A stretch of DNA of 64,000 nt, from contig OX393579.1 of the NCBI GenBank assembly GCA_947652605.1, forward strand, positions 18,993,674 to 19,057,673, read 5' to 3'. Both the position numbers and the translations under genes were made by a program. Origin of the DNA: Elmis aenea. Its lineage: Eukaryota > Arthropoda > Insecta > Coleoptera > Elmidae. Under the pieces are notes generated by a model that was not told the origin of the DNA, did not search any database, and worked only from the letters and a program-made list of their open reading frames with translations. Shown piece by piece: positions 22,658 through 33,149 of the stretch (position 1 is the first letter of the stretch; the number at the start of each line of letters is the position of its first letter).

Positions 22658-23577
22658 TACAGCCTTGGCCAAAAGTATTGAGCACCCTTGCACTGTTAAC
22701 ACTTTCAGCGAAATACTAAATGAACCCCACCCACGTTTTACCAAAAAGCAGTGGCGTAATTATAGTTTGTACAGCCCGGGGCAGTCCCTGAATCAGCTCC
22801 CCTCTCAATAAGGGTTGCCAAATTTTGATTTTTTCAAAAGCAACCAGAGATCAACAAAAAAAAAGTGGGGGGAAAGACAAAATGCGCTGCAGGCGATTTT
22901 TTTTATTTTAGATGTTCAAACGTGTTTTAATGCAAAGTAAGATAATGTAGAGTACTTTACTACCATCCAAAGTTACAGAATTGGTTGATATAGAAAGGGA
23001 TTTATAACTCAAACCAAATGTTTACACGGAAGTGAAAAATTCCTTTTACAATAGAGTTTAAAACTGCACGGAATTTAATGTCTAAAATAAATGAAATGTT
23101 TCATAATTTTATTGAATGGTTTGTACCCTATCATGAATTTTAGTACTTGGAATTTCTGTCGTTACAAGGGGGCGGGTTTTCAGTGTAGCCATGTCGACTG
23201 GCCCGTTTTATGATCTAACTTCGATAACAATTCTTTTTTATGTGCATTTTTCATTGGGACTAGCGCTAGTGCCAGCACCGATTATTATATCTACTGTTCC
23301 TTCATTGCCCCGAGATTTTAATTTTTACCCCATTTGGGTATTTGGGTAGACTAAAAGTGCCGCCCCAAAAAAAATGCCGCCCGGGGCGGACTGAAGCCCC
23401 CCGATCCCTAACTACGCCACTGCCAAAAATACCCTTCTATTGTTTTAAACATCTCGTTGACAACCTACAATAACGTTTAAGGAAACTGTTAATAATTATA
23501 TTATTTAACCGCTCCTATCACAATAAAAAAGTATTCAAGAATTTACGGGGTGCTCAATACTTTTGTCCAAGGCTGTA
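22658..23577. mobile_element. Tc1-like element with TA TSD, interrupted by a hAT insertion
   Basis: Ends are CAGCCTTGGCCAAAAGTATT at 22660 and the inverse of CAGCCTTGGACAAAAGTATT ending at 23575, each next to TA. This TIR type (CAGnnnTGGCCAAAAGT) is typical of Tc1. The ends continue similar through GAGCACCC. Almost all of the interior is the hAT insertion, leaving only about 240 bp of the Tc1-like element itself. Confidence 0.9.
22741..23430. mobile_element. hAT-type element CAGTGGCGTA, nested in the Tc1-like element
   Basis: CAGTGGCGTA at 22749 and TACGCCACTG ending 23422 enclose 674 bp. Flanks CCAAAAAG (22741-22748) and CCAAAAAT (23423-23430) match at 7 of 8 bases. Subterminal GC-rich blocks (GCCCGGGGCAG; GCCGCCCGGGGCGG) contrast with the AT-rich surroundings. 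The CAGTGGCGTA end recurs in many animal hAT-like non-autonomous elements. No coding sequence. Confidence 0.88.
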
Positions 23578-23639
23578 TATAAACTGGTAGATAAAGAAGC
23601 AAAAAATTTTAAAAATAAAAGAGGAAATAATTGGTTTGT

Positions 23640-23830
23640 TCCAGCACGACATACACGATCCGATGAACGATGAGAAGTATACGCAGTATTGATATCGCGT
23701 TTCAGCAGCCTTTCTAATAGTCCATCGGACTGTTAGTTCCAGCAGTTATCGCATAAATTTATGAACTGGTTTCTGGACGGTAAAAATAGTACATAAACTA
23801 GGGCAAAAACTATCACTGGATTTTTCCCCA
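23640..23830 (+). repeat. Dispersed repeat R, copy 2
   Basis: Inverse partner of 3927-4135. It contains GTTCCAGCAGTTATC and GGCAAAAACTATCACTGGA. Confidence 0.75.
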
Positions 23831-24045
23831 AAAATATTTTTCTACCATCAAGTATAACGGAGTTATTAACGATTTAAAAAAATGCTTATTTGGATTTTTG
23901 TTGATTAACTAGCGTGCCATGGAACTTAACATTAAAGCATTAATAGGTCTTAGAAAGGGAATCAATTTGTTTAATTTAAACTTCTTCGTAGCTCTTGCCG
24001 TTTACGAGATCCCAATAGTGGCCCTTTTATGTTGAGCACCCTGTA
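23831..24045 (-). mobile_element. CAGGGTG-ended repeat F3, right end
   Basis: Inverse of 29372-29590: it includes CTAGCGTGCCATGGAAC, TAGCTCTTGCCGTTTAC and CCAATAGTGGCCCTT, and ends GAGCACCCTG next to TA. One end only. Confidence 0.75.
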
Positions 24046-24155
24046 TTTGTTGCAAAAAATAACCTAGATATAGCTAATTTTGTAAAAATGTTCTTATCAA
24101 AGTTTTCCATGCTTTCGTAAACTAGTGATGTTTGCAATTATTAAACTACTAATTG
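24046..24155 (+). mobile_element. F1 fold-back fragment
   Basis: About 105 bases nearly identical in phrase to 15538-15645 (TTGTTGCAAAAAATAACC, AGTGATGTTTGCAATTATTA). It abuts the F3 terminus directly. Confidence 0.8.
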
Positions 24156-25447
24156 TTTTTTTAGATTAACGCTGATTGAACATTTGCCGTGTACCCCTAC
24201 ATTCAAATTAATTATTAAAGAAAAAATTAAAATTCAGTAAGTACAAAATTTCTTGAAAGCCAGATATCGAAAAAATGATGGGAACAATTTTTGCGATGCC
24301 TCTTTTTTTGTGTGGACCTTGAAAATTTTAGTTCGTCAGTGCGGTCCGTGGTGTAGTTTGGGTTGGCCAGACTTAATACACAATAATGTGAATTTATCAA
24401 AATTTAAAATAGAATTATTCAGATTTTAAATACCATTTTTAGGGATACGTACTGGTCATGGACTAAAAAAAAAGCGTCGTTAAATTGCTCTATCTTATGT
24501 TTGTGTTGTTGTAAATACATTTGTATGTAAATTGCGGTTACATTAATATTTTTTGCTATTTTACACAGCCACCCTTCCTTTATTTACGACTACATGGCGA
24601 AAATCATCTGATGGCCACACAAGTTAGTTTAAAGTTTGCATAGTTCTCAAATTACCGTCGTGGCGCCAGCAAAATTGCAATTAAAACTTGGTTATTATTT
24701 TTACAGTGACAAACAATAGATTACAATGTGTAAGATAACAAGATTTGAAAGTGTCTAATTTTGATGATTATGCAGTATTATTTCTATTTTTAGATTATAG
24801 CTAGAATTCGATGTTTTGCAAAAACTGCGAAAGCAGATATTATGTTTCACCGGAATAAACACAGCGTATTTTAAAAAGGCCACATCGTGCAGTTTGCGGT
24901 AAAATTCTGTTTGTTTTAAAATTTTATAAAAATGTTCTGTTTGTACTTAATACAAGATTCTGTCCATGCATAAATTGTTCTTATTATAAACGACTTGCTA
25001 GCATCGCATTTTATTAAATACTCTGGCGCCAAAGTAAACGAAACACTTACATTTAGTTTAACGAATAGTCTATGTTTGAATTTAATTTAGTGTCATTGTG
25101 TAACAAATAACAGTGGTAGAAATACGCTAACCAAACGTTTGCTTAAAATTAATTACTTTAAATAAGAATCAACTTTAGAATCCTCTACAAACAAAGCTTA
25201 AATTAGTAACAGTAGCTTGGTGGTGGTGCTATATTTCGCAGTTAATACTCATACTTAAGATATGTTTGTCTTATTTAAATACTTAAGAATGGAAAGATGA
25301 TTAACTTTAATAACAATTGTTGTTGCATTACAATTAAAGAGTTTTTTTATTCATAAATAAGATTGCTACTGCTTTAAACTTCGTCTGGCATTTTTACAAG
25401 GGATCCTTCAGATACGCGAATTTTAATTAGACTTGTATATGTATACT
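24156..25447. other. No feature recognised
   Basis: About 1.3 kb, AT-rich, no coding motif or paired repeat. Confidence 0.5.
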
Positions 25448-25815
25448 GGATGGCCCAAAAGTCATCAGCAAAAGACACTTGCAGCTAGAAAAGTGCATCA
25501 TGGGTAAAATTTTGTTACAACAAGATGATTCTACACCCACACATCTCGTGAAACCATGATAATCTTTTTCCAAATCGCCAGATTAGAGAAATGTATGCTA
25601 GAGGCTGCGAAATCTGTAAGAGCAAGTTTATATTAATAAGCCAAACACGTTGAGCTATAGTTATAACACATCACCGGAGAAATAAACAAACTAACATCTG
25701 ACGTTGTAAGTGATGTAAAAGTGAAAAAAGCTCGAATTTACGCACAATTGAAAGGCGGTAATTTTATTGATGTAATTTTCTATAACTACTTATAAAAACA
25801 TCAATAATTTTCAAC
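25448..25815. other. Possible degenerate transposon end, otherwise featureless
   Basis: CTGGATGGCCCAAAAGTCAT at 25447 looks like a decayed mariner-like terminus behind TA, but nothing confirms it. Confidence 0.3.
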
Positions 25816-25858
25816 AACCCTGAAGATGTATCCGATAAAGGAAGACGAAACGTCGGTT
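25816..25858 (+). ncRNA. Hammerhead-like ribozyme motif, probable Penelope-like element
   Basis: Reading 5' to 3': stem I strand AACC (25816-25819), core CUGAAGA (25820-25826, a perfect CUGANGA), a stem II segment of 20 bases closing weakly by UCC/GGA plus GU/AC, then GAAA (25847-25850), C, the cleavage triplet GUC (25852-25854), and the stem I partner GGUU (25855-25858). The downstream AACCCGGAAAC phrase (25889-25899) also occurs after the motif in the two inverted dimers. This layout is that of the minimal hammerheads known from Penelope-like retroelements, where they process transcripts. Stem II is imperfect, so activity is uncertain. Confidence 0.6.
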
Positions 25859-25920
25859 ATGAAGAAACCTTCGTCGCGGTTTCAACCCGGAAACAAACTA
25901 TACACATTATACATATATTA
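25859..25920 (+). mobile_element. 3' part of the Penelope-like hammerhead unit
   Basis: Contains GTCGCGGTTTCAACCCGGAA, related to GACGCGGTTCCAAACCCGGA in the 5391 and 60692 dimers. No RT or endonuclease frame is nearby. Confidence 0.5.
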
Positions 25921-26638
25921 TTAAGTGGCAGATAAATCTGCATAAAATTGCATAAATGTTTGCTAAATGTTAATGTAAATAAGGCATTATTTCTTTCTTT
26001 TATTCAGATGTCAAATCAAATACTAAATATTTTTATTTTTACTTTCATCAAATAATTTTAAAAGTTTTATTAATCTTTTTTCACCGAATGTCAAGTATCG
26101 GTAGGTCCTAAAAGCAACCTCTTTGCGTAAGTTAGAGTTACTAAGAATTTTTTTCCTTTGTAAGGTGATCATAATAAACAACTTTATTGAGCTATCATGA
26201 AGCAAACCTTCGATTGTAATAATATTTTAAATTTATTTTAAATTGTGTATTTCTATGTACATTAACTGTAAATTGAAACAAATTATGGATAAGAAAGTTT
26301 AAAAAAGAAAATCCTATGTCTAAATGAAGCCACACAAATTTTAAGTTATTTTAATGAAATCCAAACAAATGTCAAAAATAGGAAATCTCTCAACAATGTT
26401 AAAGTTATAGATAATATAAAATAAAATGTTATTTCGACGGATTTTGTACATATTAGGTTTAAATCCCGTAAAAAAAAATGTTTAAGTACAAGTGTAGATA
26501 GCAATGCAACAAATAAATAATCGATTTATGGGTATAAAAAATATTAGGGATAGATATCGTTGCAGTTTTTTGAACCTTGTTATATAATTAATTATCATAA
26601 TCAGAAATAATAATGTGACAATTTAATAAATAATCATT
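25921..26638. other. No feature recognised
   Basis: AT-rich sequence with no coding motif. Confidence 0.5.
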
Positions 26639-27593
26639 CAGAAGGTAACCCTCCTACAGCTCGGTATCATACAACACGGTTTCGCTCTAACACGATAAGA
26701 TTATTGGGGAAACCTTCCTATAACACGGCCACCTACAACAAGGTTTCGCTCTAACAAGATAGAACTATAAACATCAACGCTAAACGCATGTCGGAAAAAG
26801 ATTTGGCCATCGTCAGTTAAAATAGAAAATGGACTTGAATCGTCAGAAAATGAAATTGGTGGCATATTAGAACTTGCTAAATCGATCGGAGGAGATGGTT
26901 TTGAGGATATTCAGAACGTTCAAGACTTATTGATGGAAGAAGAAATTGGCGAAGCGGATTTGCTGGAAATGGCATCAGAAGTTGTAAATCAAGTCGATTC
27001 TAAGGAGAACAGCAGTGATGAAGATTGTGAAGTTAATAAATTAACATTAAAAAAATACGGGGCCTAAAGCTTAGGCTAAAAATCTAAAATAATTTTTCTT
27101 GAATGCAGATTCATTCGCTGAAATAAACCGAAAATTTAAAAGGGAGCTGGAAAATTGCCTATTTCTTTACCAGGAAATCTACAACGACCAGCTAACAAAC
27201 CAAAATTAAAGATTTTTAAAGAGGACAGAAGAGGCAAAAGATGAAAAGGTTTCAGAGAGTGAAGGTTCAAGCGAAAAAACGTTTACGTTTGTTTGTACCG
27301 AGCAGTGATGGTGAAGAAAATTAGTAAATTAAGAAGAAACAGTTATACATACATATTACATATGTATTTTGTTTCTTTTCGTTTTGTTATACAATACATA
27401 ATGTAGGTACATATGTTAATATTTTAAATGAAAAATAAGTAGCTTATATGAATTTTAAAAAAAATTGTTTTTGATAAGTTTTCGGACCTAACCCCCCTCC
27501 CCCTCTTTGTACTGGCTCTGGGTCTCATTTAATACGATTTCACATGCCATTTTCTATGAACCTATCTACCGTGTTATGGGAGGGTTACCTGTA
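26639..27593 (+). mobile_element. pogo/Tigger-like element, deleted
   Basis: The right end reads, inverted, CAGGTAACCCTCCCATAACA; the left end reads CAGAAGGTAACCCTCCTACA at 26639. TA follows at 27592-27593; the left TA is mutated. Subterminal phrases CACGGTTTCGCTCTAACACG and AAGGTTTCGCTCTAACAAGA are repeated near the left end, typical of Tigger-type elements. The interior keeps the C-terminus of the transposase only. Confidence 0.85.
26780..27067 (+). pseudogene. Tigger/pogo-type transposase C-terminal fragment
   Basis: One frame of 95 codons reads LNACRKKIWPSSV, then ELAKSIGGDGFEDIQ, DLLMEEEIGEADLLEMASEV and a TAA at 27065-27067. A second stretch (about 27089-27210) reads FLNADSFAEINRKFKREL and LFLYQEIYNDQL. 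Both segments follow the order of Tigger-type transposases after the DDE domain (LNAxWKKLWP, then an acidic region, then a late helix). The centromere-protein-B-like DNA-binding domain and the catalytic core are missing, so no transposition activity is possible. Confidence 0.8.
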
Positions 27594-29371
27594 CTATGCC
27601 CACAAGTTAAATCATATTTTATAAATGCTTCGCAATTGTGTAAAGACGATCTAAGGAAGGTTTTTCTAAAGTGAAAATAATTAAAGATTAAAGAAATACA
27701 ACTGGCCAGTCTTTGTTTTGATATACACGTGTACCACTCATATTATTTGGGTCGGTAATTAAGAAATTGGTCTACGTTAAAAATCCCAAACATTAACTTT
27801 ATCACTTGTGGTTAATACATTTAAATAAAGAATTTTAAACATCAACATAAACATTGAATTATGACTCCTAGAGTTAAAATTTAGAATTCTGCTTTTTGAT
27901 GTATTAAGCACAGGTGAAAAAGCTAATGTTTCTGATATTTAAAGTAGACTACTTTTATAATCACTGGCAAATTATAACCATAGGTATTCTACACGTATAT
28001 GCTATATATTTAAGAAAGTATTGAGGTAAATATTATGATATTAAAAAGGGCCTTATTTGAAATTTCGCGTAGGGACCGAAAGTTCTAGCTACACCACTGT
28101 TGAGCTTTACAACACATTTCAAAAACTCTTATTTAGGCTCAAAATATATGTTCATGGTGTATATGTAGATATATTTAAAAAAATTCCACGAAAAAAAAAC
28201 AGTAAAAGTTTATTAAAATGTTAACATGGCGAGAAATATAAAAACAATTACTCTCTGATTTTGATTTTATCCATTCCATTGATATTTGCCAAAAAAAAAT
28301 TAAATAACGCCTTTTTAATACACACCAAAACATTGAATACATTTTTATCATTTTATGCCACTTTTCCAAATTTTATAATATATCAGGTTTAATAGCGGTA
28401 TTTTAAAAAAAAATACTAGAGGGTTAATGAACCTTTGCACATCCTGTATATGTGTTTCCCAGATTTTAAAAACATGTATATCTACAAAATTTACGAACCT
28501 TTCAACACTTGTCATATTTTAATTTGCAAGTTCAGAATATTAAAAGTTAATGCTATATTTATGATGAAGTTTTTGTATTATAAAATTTAAAAATAAACCA
28601 AGTCTAACCTTCGCAGATTCCAAATTTTATTTTGTCTTTTTCTACCATGCAAGTTCGCCAAATTTTATATAAAATGAGATAACGTTTCAGAAATATTTTA
28701 ACCCCGTACAAATTATTTATAGATGATTATCATTAACCCGTACGGTTACATAACTGATTCTTTTTTAAGTTATTCGTTAATATTATGTAAATAATATGGG
28801 GGATTGAGTGTGTTTTTGATAATTATCACGCGCTGATCAAATTTTCACAAATTAGTTAGCAAAAATATCATAATGGGCTCTGCATTTGAGTTTTTACGGT
28901 AGGTTACACCCAACGCCTTGCATAAATAATGTAGAAATACTATGTAAATTAATATACCAATGTCATTAGTAAATGATATATGATACATAAAGGTCTTAAA
29001 TGTCCCCATTACACGCGGAATTGTGAGTTACGTTCTTAAAAAAAGCATAAAAATAAAACTAAGCTAGTACTTTGACATCCAACCATAATTTTTCAAGTCA
29101 GAAGTCGTGAGAAGTTATAAAATAATTAACAAAGCGATATGTTGACATTTCTAGACAATTACTAATAAAATTTTGTTATGTAAATGACTATATAGCGTAG
29201 CTGTACATTATACATCAATAAAATATTCAAATTTCACATAAATGCTTTGCAATAGGTATGTAATCATTTCCTTTTAGCAATTTACGCGCATATTTTTATT
29301 AGCGGCTCGTTTATAATCAATTTCTTTATTGATATATTTGCATTCGTTTTACATGTATTATTGTAGCGGTA
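27594..29371. other. No gene; short transposon-end fragments
   Basis: Mostly AT-rich. CTACACCACTG near 28090 resembles the CAGTGGCGTA-type hAT right end, and CACATCCTGTATA near 28440 resembles a decayed CAGGGTG end; neither has a partner. Confidence 0.4.
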
Positions 29372-29640
29372 TACAGGGTGGTCCATATAGAAGGGCCACT
29401 ATTGGAATCTAGTAAACGGTAAGAGCTACCAAGAAGTTTAAATTAGACAAATTGTTCCCCTTTCTGATACCTGTTCAGTGATGCTTTAATGTTTTAAAAA
29501 AGTTCCATGGCACGCTAGATAATAAACAAAACTCAAAATGAGCATTTTCTTAAATCATTAATAACTCGGTTAAGAGCAACAAGTTGGGTAAGTTGGGACA
29601 TTTATTCAAAATTTGGCGCTTATTTCAAGTAATAATAATT
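29372..29640 (+). mobile_element. CAGGGTG-ended repeat F3, left end
   Basis: TA then CAGGGTGGTCCATATAGAAG at 29374. The body is the inverse of 23831-24045 (GTAAACGGTAAGAGCTACC; AAGTTCCATGGCACGCTAG). The opposite end is missing. Confidence 0.75.
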
Positions 29641-30602
29641 ACTGTGACCCCTCATAGTTCATAAGTTATTTAGAAATAATTTCTTTTTTGCTTTTTTTTG
29701 CACTTCATTTTTGGAAAAAAACAAAAATTAAAACAATTTATTTTTTTATTTAGGCCATATTGAATTTTTGCGTAAAAATGTAGTACTACAATTCTAAATA
29801 TTTACAATTAGATAAAATATTACTAGCGTAATTTGAAAAATAGTCTTAAAAAAACAAAATATTGAAATCAGTTTTACCATGAAAAACAATTTATAACACA
29901 GTTTTACCATATATTACGTATTACAACGATTTTAATTCATTATGAATGTATGTGTAATATGATTACACAAAATAAAGTATGGGAACGACACGCACAAAAT
30001 GATATATAATGAAAGTTGACTGTAAGAACGCAGCACTGTGCTATATAAGGACAAAGATAATATTTCTACATATAATCTAAATGTCGAAGAACTTTAAAAA
30101 TGAAAAAGAAAACATTTTTGACGTTTATAACTTCTATGCAATAAAACAGCATGGAATTTGAAAAATATGCCATGGGAACGATACAAAAGTCGTTTGATAT
30201 TGACTGAAAGATGTTCGAAAATTATAACAAATTGTAGGAAGTTAACATAGTGCAAATAAACTATTTAGAATAAAAATAACTACAAAATTAAAAGACTTTA
30301 ATTAACTAGACATATTTCTCATTGGTCTTTCTGTCTGTCTTTACAGAGTGATTCAGTTTGACTGTCGCACCGGGATAAGTTTGTTATTTCAAGATGAAAC
30401 CCCCACAAACCTTATATTTTTGTAAATCGTAGCAAGTTTTCTATCGAATGACGTTCAAATGTTTTTTCTATGATGCAATATGTCAGACTAGCGATAGTCA
30501 ACTTTTTTTTAAATTACATGGTAGATATACTATTTTTAATTGATTTTGATAGAGAATTAAATTCTAAACCCAAAATTGCTTTCAAATATAAGCATACACT
30601 TG
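29641..30602. other. No feature recognised
   Basis: AT-rich. Two loosely similar phrases, GTATGGGAACGAC near 29978 and CATGGGAACGATAC near 30172, suggest an old local duplication. Confidence 0.4.
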
Positions 30603-30755
30603 AGAAAAATGAGCTTAAAAATTAGAAGTATCCATTATTTTTCACAAAATCGTTGTATTTGACTAAACAAAATACGATAGCAGTAGTAATTGACATTTTA
30701 TAACTTGTCTGATGTGTTTTATTATGCTTTGACGAAAAATCATTATTTAACATTT
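30603..30755 (+). repeat. Palindromic repeat P1, single arm
   Basis: Matches the left arm of 18641-19015: TGAGAAAAATGAG, GTATTTGACTAAACAAAATA and TTTATAACTTGTCTGATGTG. The other arm is absent. Confidence 0.7.
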
Positions 30756-30939
30756 TTGCAATTATTGCCCCTAAATATTAAGAACTTTCTAGCTGCTCTA
30801 TTATTTCTTGTATAATTGTAACCGTTAAACGATTCTTCGCGACAACCATTGCTTTTAATTTTATTACATTATTGATCATAATGTCTATTTTTGCTTTAAT
30901 AACACGGAGTTTCTTTCGGATTTTGCTAGAAGGGGTCTA

Positions 30940-31092
30940 GGAACATTCTTCGCTTCCACAATTCTTCGCCCACAATTCTTCGCTCACAATTCTTGGCCCA
31001 CAATTCTTTGCCCACAATTTTTCGCCTCCACAATTCTTCTCCCACATTCCTTCGCCTACACAATTCTTCGCCGGCACAATTTTTTGCCGCAT
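30940..31092. repeat. Degenerate 14-bp tandem array A
   Basis: About nine or ten units of ACAATTCTTCGCCC with single-base changes and occasional 2-bp expansions (16 bp). The short period keeps a minus frame partly open (GEELW-type peptide repeats), which I consider incidental. Confidence 0.85.
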
Positions 31093-31167
31093 TTATAACG
31101 TATTTGCGAATGGAAACGCCACGTCTTTTGGACCTATAGGATGTCTTGACTTTGTCCAATAGTTCGC

Positions 31168-31318
31168 TTGGATCTAGGATAATTCCCCGACAACAATTTA
31201 CCGACGGAAGATTCCCCGACAACAATTCGTCGACAAACAATTCACCGACTGGAAAATTCCCCGACAGTAAAATTTCCCGACAAACAATTTATCGAATGGA
31301 AAATTCCCCGACAAATAC
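31168..31318. repeat. Degenerate 14-16-bp tandem array B
   Basis: About nine units of AATTCCCCGACAAC and the longer AATTCACCGACTGGAA. Rotated, array A's unit AATTCTTCGCCCAC is similar, so A and B are probably one array family split by about 75 bp of unrelated sequence. Confidence 0.85.
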
Positions 31319-31489
31319 GAAATAATAACTTCCCTTCACACTTTATCTCGGCTTAGGACGAGCAACATTATGCTGGCGTGTTTAAAAGTTGGAAAAATTC
31401 CTTTGTCATATATATTTTTTGTTTTTAATTTTTTTTTGTGTTTATTTTTTTTGTTTATTTTATACGGTTTTCTTAATAAGTTAGGTTGT

Positions 31490-32003
31490 GGACTATACCA
31501 CGTAAATAATCGGAAATAGTTGCTTCCTGGTCATAATTATTTACAATGCTTTTACAAATGTCATCCACTGTTAACCGCCGGTTCCCTTCAATAAGCCCTC
31601 GAACTGCTTGAATGTTGTTTGAGATTATTCTGGTCTAGGGGCGACGCGGATGGGGCAAGTTTTGCACTTCACCACGGCCACCAGCGAACGATTTATGCCG
31701 TGCAAACACTTGTGTCCTAGATAAGGTTTCATTGCCAAACTGTTTGCGTAATTTTATCAAAATATCGATGGGTTGCACTTTTTCATTCGCCAAAAACTTA
31801 ATAACAATGCGTTGTGCAACGGCATTGGGCACTACTTGCTCACTCGTAGTGCTAGCTCAAAAACAAACAAATGTGAGGTTATGTTTTCGACTAAGAATGA
31901 GTCACGACACCCCCATTAACAGTCCCATTGGGTATCAGGTGCGAACGATCGCTCGTTCAGTGGCATGGAAAAAAGTCCGGTTTATATTTGACTGACCCTC
32001 GTA
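31490..32003 (-). mobile_element. mariner-like element, 5' part only
   Basis: The 5' terminus CGAGGGTCAGTCAAATAT begins at 32001 on the minus strand next to TA and precedes a transposase N-terminus. Similarity is lost near 31490, so the catalytic domain and 3' TIR are gone. Confidence 0.85.
31500..31832 (-). pseudogene. mariner transposase N-terminal (helix-turn-helix) fragment
   Basis: It begins MPNAVAQRIVIKFLANEK and continues LRKQFGNETLSRTQVFARHK and EVQNLPHPRRP up to a stop at 31635. A further stretch to about 31500 in another frame reads VRGLIEGNRRLTVDDICKSI. These are the two helix-turn-helix units and linker (HPRRP is the usual WVPHEL-preceding segment) by which mariner transposases bind their TIRs. 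The DD34D catalytic half is absent. The start fits a mariner first Met after about 170 bases of leader and TIR. Confidence 0.88.
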
Positions 32004-32288
32004 TTTTATCCATTAGAATTATTATAAGAAACGGTGAGCGCAAAGTTCTTAAAGTTCTGCATATCATATTTCTATCGTTTTATGAAAATATTTTTTCGAT
32101 CATTGATTTAAATTGTAACGTTGTTTTTTATTTTTTTATGCACTTTGTTATACAATAACAAATATGTCTTTCACACTAATTCGTTTACTGCTTCAGATGA
32201 AATTTAGTCCAACAACCTATATACTTTGATATCAAAAATTGTCTTGTTTGAAGTTGGTCATGGAATGGAAAACTGCCTTATTAGCTTA

Positions 32289-32981
32289 TACAGGGTGACT
32301 TGTGGGAACCGGACGTTTTTTGAATGAACAGAACTCGGTTGATTTTCAAGTTTTTTTTTTGCAAAGTGAAGAATAACATATGCCATTTGATATAACAAAG
32401 TCAAGTATCACCTTGAACGAAAAGTTGTTTTTTTTAAATCAAGTATACAAATAAATGAACAGAACTCGGTTGATTTTCAAGAAAAAGCAAACTTATTTGT
32501 TACAAATTGAGAAACAACATATGCTATTTGATTTATCATAATTATTTAGTTATGGAAAATTATATGGCGGCCACCCTCCTGAATGCAAGCTTCAAGTCTC
32601 TGCCTGAAGTCATTCATGACTCGGCCTAGCAGCTGTGCGTCAATTAAATGCGTCTCTTCTGTAATGGCATCTTTCCTCCCTTAGTGTACCCGGTTTGTGG
32701 ACAAAAACACGTTCTTTTAAGTGCCCCCAAAAGAAAAAGTCGCAGGAAAATAAGTCTGGTGATCTTGGGGGCCACGGCAAATCACCGAAACGCGAAATGA
32801 CGCGGCCAGGGAACGTGTTTCTAACAACTTCCATGGATGCGTTTGCAGTATATGCTTTTCGTTCAAGAGGATACTTGACTTTGTTATAGCAAATGGCATA
32901 TGTTATTCTTCCCTTTCCAAAAAAAAATCAACCGAGTTCTGTTCATTCAAAAAACGTCCGGTTCCCACAAGTCACCCTGTA
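32289..32981 (-). mobile_element. Tc1/mariner-like deletion derivative with long, internally duplicated TIR
   Basis: Ends CAGGGTGACTTGTGGGAACC (32291) and its exact inverse (ending 32979) lie next to TA. The inverted match spans about 130 bp. The phrase GAACAGAACTCGGTTGATTT occurs twice on the left side (32328 and 32460), so part of the left TIR is tandemly duplicated. Only the C-terminal part of a transposase remains inside. Confidence 0.9.
32590..32858 (-). pseudogene. Tc1/mariner-superfamily transposase C-terminal fragment
   Basis: On the minus strand: MEVVRNTFPGRVISRFGD, LPWPPRSPDLFSCDFFFWGH, LKERVFVHKPGTL. WPPRSPDL...CDFF is the block holding the third catalytic Asp of this superfamily; the fragment starts too late to include the first two. 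Continuation past the stop near 32640 (MNDFRQRLEACIQEGG-like in another frame) is the usual C-terminus. The same family type occurs at 8515-9066. Confidence 0.82.
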
Positions 32982-33149
32982 TAATCCTATTGTAATAATG
33001 TTGTTAAAGTTTGTCCAGTTGCGTCCCATACTGAAATAATCTGCAATAAAGTGCAAATGTGTTATTATTTCTAGAGATACGATAATAATAAACAAGTTTA
33101 AAATTAAAATAAAAGACTATTAACGTTTTTATTAACAAAAAAAAGGCAA

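Noticed and set aside
30926..31240. 104-residue minus ORF with GEELW peptide repeats
   Set aside because: The peptide repeats reflect the 14-bp DNA array; no independent protein signal.
30940..31318. CRISPR-like array
   Set aside because: Units of 14-16 bp run without unique spacers, and the genome is clearly eukaryotic.
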